Assembly: GCA_035637655.1 (NCBI GenBank) | Contig: DASPWT010000155.1 | Span: forward strand, 1 to 5,296 | Direction: 5' to 3' | Length of the DNA stretch: 5,296 nucleotides | Source: VBDM01 sp035637655 | Lineage (GTDB): Bacteria; Pseudomonadota; Gammaproteobacteria; Burkholderiales; SG8-39 | Shown here: positions 1 to 5,296 of the stretch, one piece after another | Layout of the letters: each line of letters begins with the position of its first letter | Position numbering within the stretch: the stretch's first letter is position 1 | Notes under the pieces: model-generated | Told to the model about the DNA's origin: nothing | Database searches by the model: none | Seen by the model: only the letters and a program-made list of their open reading frames with translations | Program-made: the position numbers and the translations under genes

Positions 1-1025
1 CCGGGGCTTGCAAACTCATAAATTTCGCGAAACCCGATGGCGACAGCCGACTGTTCCTGACGCGGCCGACGTTCCGACTCCCTGATATCCCCGGCACCAC
101 ACCAAATTCGGCGCAGGCGCGGCAGCAGACCCGCCAAATCGGCTCGGGCCACAGTCGCGAGCCCGATCTGTTCGGTGGAATCCCCCTCGGCCAACCGCTG
201 CATGCACCAATTCAATGCTCCATCTATTTTGGTGGTGTTGACGAGGTGCGTGACTCCGCCCGCTACGACAACGCGGATTCGTCCGGCGCGCTTTATTCCC
301 ACCCCGGCAATCGCTCCCTCGGGGCGGGCATCGCCTGCGCCTTCATCCTTGTCGAGCATCGCCGATTCGACCAGGTGCGCAAATAATGCGGTCAGCGCCA
401 GCGTCGCCTCGAGATTGCGATGCGTCATCGCGCCTGCCTGCGCGATCGAAAGCAGCAATGCGCGTCCGTAAGTCGCAAGCGGTGTGAGGGCGCCCCGCGG
501 GTTGAGGGGGTCGGGAACGACCTCGGCATCCAGCTTCTCCCGGTTGGCTGCCTGCATGCGCTCCTGCAGCCTTTTCCATAATGCAAGTCCAACGCTCTGC
601 CGGGCGTGGTAATGCTCGACCATTTGGCTCACCAGGCAAGCCATGCAGCGCTGCAGCGGGCGTGCCAGGTCTTGCCGCGCCGGGTCATCGGACCGCGCAG
701 CCAAAGCCGTTTCGAAAACGCGCTGATACACCGTTTCGAAGGCATGAAGAAGCGCCATCGCATGCCCGAATCGCCTCGCTTCCGCTTCACCCAATGGCAA
801 GGCACGGTCGGTGTAGCCTGAACGATACTCGGCAACTGCGTCCTCGCCGGATGCCCGCAAGACCTCCGCGATTTCAAAAAGCGTTCGTGGCGCAAGCGCG
901 TTTGCTTCAAGTCCGGACAGAATCTGCACGATTGCCGCACCAACCTCGTCTCGGTTGGAGCGAGCCACGCCCGCGATTGCGGAATACGCTTCTTTTGCGG
1001 AAGAGACACTAATTCTGACAGTCAT
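1..1025 (-). CDS. Helical protein of unknown function, possibly PilZ-associated (3' end outside window)
   Basis: Translating the minus strand from the ATG at 1025 gives 341 codons with no stop up to base 1, so the C-terminus is outside the window. The protein begins MTVRISVSSAKEAYSAIAG. Residues about 15-235 look almost entirely alpha-helical and soluble, with no signal peptide or membrane segment; a CMAC pair lies at 127-130. Around residue 249 the character changes to a beta-rich segment (RIRVVVAGG, 249-257). An arginine-rich stretch at 315-323 is followed by AVAIGFREIYEF (327-338). This layout resembles, from memory, betaproteobacterial proteins with a helical N-terminus and a C-terminal PilZ-like, cyclic-di-GMP-related domain. 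The resemblance is weak and no complete PilZ signature is visible, so function is left open. The long open frame and natural protein composition support a real gene. No good Shine-Dalgarno precedes the ATG: the nearest GGAGG (1045-1049) is 19 nt upstream, so the start is less certain than the frame. It lies 59 bp after the SulP gene on the same strand. Confidence 0.82.
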   Translation of the reverse strand, partial: MTVRISVSSAKEAYSAIAGVARSNRDEVGAAIVQILSGLEANALAPRTLFEIAEVLRASGEDAVAEYRSGYTDRALPLGEAEARRFGHAMALLHAFETVYQRVFETALAARSDDPARQDLARPLQRCMACLVSQMVEHYHARQSVGLALWKRLQERMQAANREKLDAEVVPDPLNPRGALTPLATYGRALLLSIAQAGAMTHRNLEATLALTALFAHLVESAMLDKDEGAGDARPEGAIAGVGIKRAGRIRVVVAGGVTHLVNTTKIDGALNWCMQRLAEGDSTEQIGLATVARADLAGLLPRLRRIWCGAGDIRESERRPRQEQSAVAIGFREIYEFASP

Positions 1026-1084
1026 GAAGTTTTCGGCGGCGAGGCCTCCGCACGCATGAATTCGGCGGTTCGGCGCCGATCGAG
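1026..1084 (-). other. Short intergenic gap with TTCGGCG repeats and a 10-bp palindrome
   Basis: This gap separates the SulP stop from the next gene. On the plus strand it holds three copies of TTCGGCG (1032-1038, 1061-1067, 1069-1075) and the perfect palindrome TCGGCGCCGA (1070-1079). A second palindrome, GAGCTAGCTC (1082-1091), spans the SulP stop codon. There is no T-run after either palindrome, so no intrinsic terminator can be called, and no clear sigma-70 promoter is seen. Read-through from the SulP gene is plausible. Confidence 0.4.
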
Positions 1085-3403
1085 CTAGCTCAGCATCCGG
1101 TTGGATTGGCGCAGGCGGGTGGAAAGCTTGACGCCGAGATTGGTCAGCAGCTTGATGGCGATCGCGGGCATGTCGCGCTCGATGCGCTCATAGGCCGGCC
1201 GGTCGAGCACGTAGCAGACCAGGCGCTCGTCGGCCTGCACCGTGGCCGAGCGCGGCTCGCGATCGAGGAGCGCCATCTCGCCGAACGCCGTGCCGGAGGC
1301 GAAGGTCACGAGGCGCTGCTCGCGCCCGCCCTTTTCGTGCCCGCGCGCGGCGATCGCGAGCCTCACGCTCGCGCTGCCGCTTGCGATGATGTAGAGCTCG
1401 TCTTCGGCGGCGCCTTCGCGGAACACGACTTCGCCGGCGGCGTACTCGCGCCGCTTGAGCAGCGCGCGAAACTGCTCGCGCTCCTTGGACGTGAAGCGCG
1501 CGAGCAGGGCGTGCCGCTCGAACGGGTATTCGCCGCCGGCCGCTTCGGCGGGTCGCAGCGTCCCGACGAGATGGTTCTCGGCCCACTCGAGCGCGTGGTC
1601 GGAGTCGGAGAACGCGGCGCCCACCGCAGCGACGACTCCCATTCCGCGAAGCACGGCCTCGACATGCGGCGCGGCGTCAACCGAAGAGAGCAGCAAGTGC
1701 GCGCCCTGCGCCTTGAGCCTTTCGTGCGTCTGCAGCAGGATGCGCGCGCCGGTGCTGTCAAGGTCGTTGACGCGCCGGAAATCCAGCACCACGTACCGCA
1801 CCCCGGAGGCCAGCGCGGCATCGACCCGCTCGGCGAGCGATTCGGCCGAGCCGAAGAATACCGGCCCTTCGAGCTCGAGCAGCACGATGCCACGGCCGTG
1901 CGCGTCGAGCAGGGCGGATTCCGCGGCGTCGCGCGCGCGGCGCGAACGCACCTCGTCGCCGTACTGCTCGCGGCGCACGATCGAGCGGCTCATGCGCAGC
2001 ACGAACAGCACCACCGCCACGCCGACGCCGATCAGCACGGCGATCGTGACGTCGCCGGCGATCGCGGTCACCGCGACCGCGAGGATCACCGTGAGATCGA
2101 GCGCCGTCGAGTGCCAGTCCACCGTATCTCGCGAGATCACCTTGCGCACGAGCTGCAGCGACCACCGGTCGACGAGCTGCAGCGCGGTGACGATGAGGAC
2201 GGCGCCGACCACCACGAGAGGCAACTTGCCGAGCAGAGGCGCGAGCGCGGCCACGACTGCGAAGATGACCGCGCTATGGACGAGAAGCGCCAGCGAAGTG
2301 CGCGCGCCGCCCTTGTAGCCCGCGGTCGATGAGGCCACGCTGACGCCGCCGCAGATGCCGCCCAGGAGCGGCGTTATCAGGTTGGCGCCGCCGATCAGGC
2401 GCAGCACGCGGTTCGCCGCGGTGCGCTGGCCGGTGATGCCTTCCACGATGCGCGAGCAGATCAGCGTGTCGAGTGAGGCGACGACCGCGAAGCTGAAGGC
2501 GAAAAGAAGTAGAGTCGGCAGCATATCGATCGCGGCTCGGTGAACGGCGAACGCCATCATGGCGCCGAAGTAATGCCCGTCCGGGCTGCCCCCGGGGATG
2601 CGGCCGATGGTCGGCCCGAGCTTCGCCTCCAGCCCGGCGGCGACGAGCAGATAGTACGCGAGCGTGCCAAAAAGCAGGCCGAGCAGCGCCGGGGGCAGGT
2701 ACCGCGACAGGCGGCGGCCGATCCAGATGACCGCGACCGTGGCCGCGCCCAGCGCCAGGTTGAGAAGCTTCGCGTCCGCGAGCGCCGCGTAAAGCGCCGA
2801 CGGCGGCAGCCGGTGCGGCAGCCCGAGCATGATGTGCAGCTGCGAATAGAGGATCAGCAGCGCGGCGGCGTTCTGGAAGCCCGCCATGACCGGTGAAGGG
2901 ATGAACCTCACCACAGCGCCCAAGCGCGCCGCGCCGAAGATCATCTGGATGAGGCCGGCGAGAGAGAGGGTGGCGAGCAGCGCGCCTGCCAGGTAGTACG
3001 GCTCGAGCTCGCCGAGCGGCCCGGCCGGCGGTTTAGCAAAGCCCTGCATCGCGATCGAGCCGATCATGAACGCGATCAAGCTGCGAGGCGCGTAGATGGT
3101 GACGGTGCGCGCGCCCAGCAAAAGCGCCACCAGCCCGAGGAAAATTGCGCCATACAGGCCCGTGAGAATGCCGATCGACAGAAACCGCTCGCCGAAAGGC
3201 GCGAAGGCGAGCAGTCCGAAACCGATGCTCATGGGGATCGTCACTACCGCCGCGACGAGGCCGCCGGTCAGGTCGCCCCGAAGATTGCTCTTCCAGCTGC
3301 CCGGAAAAACCGCGAACGCGGAACGGCCGGCGCGAGGCGCGGGCTGCTCGGCTCGCGGTAGCTCGGACCGATCTTTCGCTTCAACCACCTTTTTTTGTCG
3401 CAT
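1085..3403 (-). CDS. SulP-family anion transporter with STAS and cyclic-nucleotide-binding domains
   Basis: This 772-aa inner-membrane protein has three modules. Residues about 40-470 form a hydrophobic SulP/SLC26 transport core with many membrane helices; GGVSVASSTAGYKGGARTS (352-370) matches the family's glycine-rich 'aGartr' region. Residues about 500-612 are a STAS domain, with DLDSTG at 547-552 at the loop that carries the phosphorylatable Ser in anti-sigma antagonists. Residues about 633-750 are a CRP-type cyclic-nucleotide domain; its phosphate-binding cassette (FGEMALLDREPRSATV, 707-722) keeps Glu709 and the Arg718-Ser719 pair, so ligand binding looks intact. SulP proteins move inorganic anions such as sulfate or bicarbonate; substrate cannot be assigned here. 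Most bacterial SulP proteins end after STAS, so the extra domain suggests gating by cAMP or cGMP. The start lies 4 bp after the upstream SMP-30-like stop, with only a weak GGGGA about 12 nt upstream, consistent with translational coupling. The first 35 residues are a polar cytoplasmic tail. Confidence 0.95.
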   Translation of the reverse strand: MRQKKVVEAKDRSELPRAEQPAPRAGRSAFAVFPGSWKSNLRGDLTGGLVAAVVTIPMSIGFGLLAFAPFGERFLSIGILTGLYGAIFLGLVALLLGARTVTIYAPRSLIAFMIGSIAMQGFAKPPAGPLGELEPYYLAGALLATLSLAGLIQMIFGAARLGAVVRFIPSPVMAGFQNAAALLILYSQLHIMLGLPHRLPPSALYAALADAKLLNLALGAATVAVIWIGRRLSRYLPPALLGLLFGTLAYYLLVAAGLEAKLGPTIGRIPGGSPDGHYFGAMMAFAVHRAAIDMLPTLLLFAFSFAVVASLDTLICSRIVEGITGQRTAANRVLRLIGGANLITPLLGGICGGVSVASSTAGYKGGARTSLALLVHSAVIFAVVAALAPLLGKLPLVVVGAVLIVTALQLVDRWSLQLVRKVISRDTVDWHSTALDLTVILAVAVTAIAGDVTIAVLIGVGVAVVLFVLRMSRSIVRREQYGDEVRSRRARDAAESALLDAHGRGIVLLELEGPVFFGSAESLAERVDAALASGVRYVVLDFRRVNDLDSTGARILLQTHERLKAQGAHLLLSSVDAAPHVEAVLRGMGVVAAVGAAFSDSDHALEWAENHLVGTLRPAEAAGGEYPFERHALLARFTSKEREQFRALLKRREYAAGEVVFREGAAEDELYIIASGSASVRLAIAARGHEKGGREQRLVTFASGTAFGEMALLDREPRSATVQADERLVCYVLDRPAYERIERDMPAIAIKLLTNLGVKLSTRLRQSNRMLS

Positions 3404-3407
3404 AGAG

Positions 3408-3806
3408 TTATGGAATCCCCGCGTTGTTCACCCGGATCTTGTAGACGCCGGTGCGCGCAGCGATGTACAGGGTCTTGTGGTCGGGGTCGCCGAACTCGAC
3501 GTTGGCGACGAGCTCGGGGGTGAGTATCGTCCCCAGATGTCTGCCCCCGGGCGTGAGCTTGTAGATCACGTTCGCGGGGATGTCGCTCAGCAGCAGGTAG
3601 CGGCCCTGCTCGACCCAGACGATGCCCTCGGTAAACCCGAAGCCGCCCTTCACCAGCTGCAGCCTGGCGTCGGGGGACACCAGCGCGTCGAGCGCCGGGG
3701 CTAGCCTCACGACGGCAGGCTTGTCGCCCTGCGCCTGCGCGCTCGCTCCGCAGGCTCCGAGAGTCGCCGCGAAGAGGACTGCGGCGGAAATCGAAGAGTT
3801 TTTCAT
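3408..3806 (-). pseudogene. Internally deleted SMP-30/gluconolactonase-family gene (N- and C-terminal ends joined in frame)
   Basis: The 132-aa product is far below the roughly 300-370 aa usual for exported SMP-30/gluconolactonase/LRE proteins. Residues 1-26 are a signal sequence, with either a lipobox-like LGAC (16-19) or an Ala-rich signal peptidase I site (ASAQA). GFGFTEGIVWV (55-65) and LLLSDIPANVIYKLTP (71-86) are the family's first blade, with Glu60 at the first metal-ligand position. Directly after comes the family's C-terminal end, HLGTILTPELVANVEFGD (90-107) and KTLYIAARTGVYKIRVN (111-127). The central propeller, with the expected Asn and Asp metal ligands, is absent, so lactonase activity is unlikely. 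The join is near TPGG (85-88), where full-length relatives, as I recall them, have similar 'sPdGk' turns in both halves. The ATG at 3806 was chosen because AGGGGG (3811-3816) precedes it and it begins the signal sequence; an upstream ATG at 3878 has neither. The frame is intact, so a short expressed protein remains possible. Confidence 0.8.
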
Positions 3807-3810
3807 GACA

Positions 3811-3816
3811 CCCCCT
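3811..3816 (-). promoter_or_regulatory. Ribosome binding site of the SMP-30-like gene
   Basis: AGGGGG on the minus strand lies 4 nt upstream of the ATG at 3806. It decides this start over the in-frame ATG at 3878, which would add 24 Arg-rich residues in front of a normal signal sequence. Confidence 0.6.
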
Positions 3817-3865
3817 ATCGCCACACCAGGAGTCCGGCCGCGCAGGCGGACTAGGCAGCGTAAAG

Positions 3866-3883
3866 AAAATGCGCGCATATTTT
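3866..3883. promoter_or_regulatory. AT-flanked palindrome in the gap before the SMP-30-like gene
   Basis: The perfect 10-bp palindrome ATGCGCGCAT (3869-3878) is flanked by A-rich sequence on one side and ATTTT on the other, giving a near-symmetric 18-bp element in otherwise GC-rich DNA. It lies 60 bp upstream of the SMP-30-like start codon. It could be an operator or part of a promoter for the SMP-30-like/SulP pair. No convincing -35/-10 pair or FNR/Dnr box (TTGAT-N4-ATCAA) overlaps it, so the role is inferred only from symmetry and position. Confidence 0.3.
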
Positions 3884-3922
3884 GCCACAGCGCGGTACGG
3901 CTCGAACCACGCTTGGATCAAC

Positions 3923-3943
3923 CGCGGACCCGCGCGGCCCGCG
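3923..3943 (-). terminator. Strong GC hairpin just after the stop of the small nirK partner gene
   Basis: On the minus strand CGCGGGCC (3936-3943) pairs with GGTCCGCG (3923-3930) around a 5-nt GCGCG loop. This gives an 8-bp stem with one G-U pair, 3 nt after the TAA stop. Only GTTGAT follows, not a T-run, so it may be a weak terminator, a 3'-end stabiliser of the nirK transcript, or both. Confidence 0.45.
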
Positions 3944-3946
3944 TTC

Positions 3947-4327
3947 TTATTTGAGCACGCGCAGAAGCGAAATACTCAAAGCTTTTGGCGCCAAAGACTT
4001 CTCGACCGCGCGCGTGATGGGTCCGAGCTGCCTCCGGCCCGGATCGTAGGCAAAGGAGAGCGATGTTCCGTCGAGCGACACCCTAGCACTGCCGCGATCG
4101 ACTCCTTGAGTGGTTTCGAGCGCGTTCTGGATTTCGCGCCGGGCCCCGGGACCCGACGCGATCAGGCCCTCGACCGCAAAGAACGCCACTTCATGCCTGC
4201 GGTCGAGGGAGCGCACGATGACGGTATGATCGTACGCGGCGGCCACCTTGTCCTCGACGCAGTAGCCGCACGCGACGGCGGCCGCCATCGGCACAAAAAG
4301 GAGGAGCCCGGCAAACGCCGTGCGCAC
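3947..4327 (-). CDS. Small exported CxxC protein coupled to nirK, possible HMA-like fold
   Basis: I do not recognise this 126-aa protein as a named family. Residues 1-19 are a hydrophobic signal sequence, followed at once by CGYC (20-23), a CxxC that could bind a metal or form a disulfide; Cys20 might alternatively be lipidated, but AVAC is a poor lipobox. The rest reads as strand HEVAFFAVEG (45-54), helix GARREIQNALETTQGV (61-76), strands through 80-95, helix LGPITRAVEKSL (101-112), and strand ALSISLLRVL (116-125). That order is close to the beta-alpha-beta-beta-alpha-beta fold of heavy-metal-associated domains, but without Cys in the usual HMA loop; fold assignment is inference. The GTG start was chosen because AGGGAGGG (4335-4342) sits 7 nt upstream, it is one base past the nirK stop, and it begins the signal sequence. 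The upstream ATG at 4357 would overlap nirK and put charged residues first. Tight coupling suggests a role with NirK, for example copper delivery, redox maintenance or maturation. Confidence 0.8.
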   Translation of the reverse strand: MRTAFAGLLLFVPMAAAVACGYCVEDKVAAAYDHTVIVRSLDRRHEVAFFAVEGLIASGPGARREIQNALETTQGVDRGSARVSLDGTSLSFAYDPGRRQLGPITRAVEKSLAPKALSISLLRVLK

Positions 4328-4328
4328 G

Positions 4329-5296
4329 TCAGTGCCCTCCCTGCGCGGTCGCAGCACCCGCAGGCTGCGCGTCGATCCAGTGGAAGTACTTCATGTACTG
4401 CCTGATTTCCGCGTCGGACAGGCTCTGGTTCGGCATCGGGATGTTGTTGAACTCCTTCAGCATCACCTTGGCATCGGCGTCGGTCTCGAGCATTTTCTCC
4501 GGAGCCTTGAGCCATTTCGCGAGCCAGTCGTCGCTGCGCCGCTTGGTGACCCCCGCGATATCGGGCCCGAGCTTCCTGCCCTGGCCGACCGAATGGCAGG
4601 CAAGGCACTTGCTCTCGAAGGCGAGCTTCCCGGCGACGGCCTCGGGATCGGCGGGTGCGGCTTCGGTCGCCGGCAGGTTGTGGTGCTCGAGCTCTGCCTC
4701 GTCCGGCTTGGCCGTGGTCGAGATCAGGCCGATCGCTCCCTGCGAAGCGTTGGAGAAGTGGTGATCGACCATGATGTAGGAGCCCTCCTCCGGGATCATG
4801 AATTCCACGATCGCGCTGTTGGAAGAACCGAGCAGCACCGTCTGCATGCCGCGGAACTGGTTGTCCGGATTGCCCTCGAACCACACCCGGTCGAAGATCG
4901 TTCCGACCACGTGAAAGCTCGAAGTCTTGCTCGGACCGACGTTGAGCACGTGCAGGCGCAGGCGCTCGCCGGGCTTGGCTGCGAGCGGCTTCTTGACCAT
5001 GCCGTTGTGCGTCCCGTTGAAGACGGTATGGGTCGGCTGCGCTGCGCGCAGCCGCTCGCCGTCGAGCACGTAGAGCGGCGCCCCGCCGATCTTCCGCTTC
5101 TGCGGGTCTGGCTTCGCGTAGAACTCGCTTTGTACGATCACGTATTCGCGATCGGCCTTGGTGGGATAGCCGCCGCGCGGCTCGACCACCACCGCCCCGT
5201 ACATGCCCGAGGCGATGTGCTCGAGGATCATCGGCGTGCCGCAGTGATACATGAAGATGCCCGGATAATTGAGCGTGAACTCGAATTCGATCGTCT
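4329..5296 (-). CDS. nirK: Copper-containing nitrite reductase fused to a C-terminal cytochrome c domain (N-terminus outside window)
   Basis: This periplasmic enzyme reduces nitrite to nitric oxide in denitrification. The frame is open to the right edge (first visible residues TIEFEFTLNYPGIF), so the first cupredoxin strands, including the upstream type 1 His and the type 2 His and catalytic Asp, are not seen. Numbering from the Met at 5252, YHCGTPMILEHIASGM (2-17) gives His3 (type 2 copper), Cys4, His12 and Met17 (type 1 copper). The 8-residue Cys-to-His step is one shorter than in Alcaligenes-type NirK and matches AniA-like enzymes. In cupredoxin domain 2, FHVVG (113-117) carries His114, equivalent to catalytic His255, with Val116 where Alcaligenes enzymes have Ile257; VDHH (162-165) holds the other type 2 His. 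A linker (about 178-203) leads to a class I cytochrome c domain with CLACH (216-220) and a likely axial Met at NIPMP (273). The fused haem should receive electrons directly, as in the three-domain Ralstonia pickettii enzyme. A GTG-start gene follows one base later. Confidence 0.95.
   Translation of the reverse strand, partial: TIEFEFTLNYPGIFMYHCGTPMILEHIASGMYGAVVVEPRGGYPTKADREYVIVQSEFYAKPDPQKRKIGGAPLYVLDGERLRAAQPTHTVFNGTHNGMVKKPLAAKPGERLRLHVLNVGPSKTSSFHVVGTIFDRVWFEGNPDNQFRGMQTVLLGSSNSAIVEFMIPEEGSYIMVDHHFSNASQGAIGLISTTAKPDEAELEHHNLPATEAAPADPEAVAGKLAFESKCLACHSVGQGRKLGPDIAGVTKRRSDDWLAKWLKAPEKMLETDADAKVMLKEFNNIPMPNQSLSDAEIRQYMKYFHWIDAQPAGAATAQGGH
4335..4342 (-). promoter_or_regulatory. Ribosome binding site for the small nirK partner gene, inside the nirK 3' end
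   Basis: AGGGAGGG lies within the last codons of nirK (minus strand), 7 nt before the GTG at 4327. The nirK stop sits between this site and the GTG, an arrangement typical of translational coupling. It supports the non-ATG start. Confidence 0.65.

Noticed and set aside
629..1009. Minus-strand 126-codon frame
   Set aside because: It overlaps the longer frame starting at 1025 in another phase and has an Arg/Ser/Trp-rich composition without protein-like pattern.
581..1012. Plus-strand 143-codon frame
   Set aside because: It is antisense to the left-edge gene and rich in Arg and Pro, so a shadow.
1106..2332. Plus-strand open frame of 408 codons opposite the SulP gene
   Set aside because: It lies entirely antisense to a clear transporter gene, is rich in Arg, His, Glu and Ala as expected of a GC-rich shadow frame, and shows no recognisable domain.
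3807..3878. Upstream ATG at 3878 as start of the SMP-30-like gene
   Set aside because: It would place 24 Arg-rich residues before a normal signal sequence and has no ribosome binding site, while the ATG at 3806 has AGGGGG 4 nt upstream.
3873..3888. TGGCA...GC as a sigma-54 promoter
   Set aside because: The GG and GC elements have roughly the right spacing, but the TTGCW part does not match, so it is too weak to call.
3917..3921. TTGAT half-site as an FNR/Dnr box
   Set aside because: The matching ATCAA half at the correct 4-nt spacing is absent, so only a chance half-site is seen.
3869..4405. Plus-strand 178-codon frame
   Set aside because: It runs opposite the small exported protein gene and the nirK 3' end, both better supported.

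Overview
This 5.3 kb window is high in G+C and densely coded. All five supported genes lie on the minus strand, so transcription runs from the right edge to the left. Gene content suggests a proteobacterium, most likely a betaproteobacterium: a copper nitrite reductase with a C-terminal haem c domain, a SulP transporter with STAS and cyclic-nucleotide modules, and a helical protein resembling betaproteobacterial PilZ-associated proteins. The taxonomic call is an inference from gene families only.

In transcription order, the right end (4329-5296) holds the C-terminal part of NirK, a periplasmic copper nitrite reductase fused to a class I cytochrome c domain; its N-terminus lies outside the window. 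One base after its stop comes a 126-aa exported protein (3947-4327, GTG start) with an N-terminal CxxC and a possible ferredoxin-like/HMA-like fold. The two look translationally linked. A 140-bp gap follows, holding a strong hairpin just after the stop and an AT-flanked palindrome.

Next is a short SMP-30/gluconolactonase-family gene (3408-3806). It keeps the N-terminal and C-terminal ends of the family but lacks the central beta-propeller, as if removed by an in-frame internal deletion. Four bases after its stop begins a 772-aa SulP anion transporter with STAS and CRP-like cyclic-nucleotide-binding domains (1085-3403). After 59 bp, a further gene starts at 1025 and stays open to the left edge, giving at least 341 codons. 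It is easy to miss because its stop is outside the window.

NirK and its small partner form a nitrite-reduction pair. The SulP protein could move an anion (sulfate, bicarbonate, nitrate or nitrite; the substrate cannot be read from sequence) under cyclic-nucleotide control. Whether it belongs functionally with nirK is speculation from proximity. No tRNA, rRNA, CRISPR array or mobile element was seen, and no stretch over 300 bases lacks a gene.
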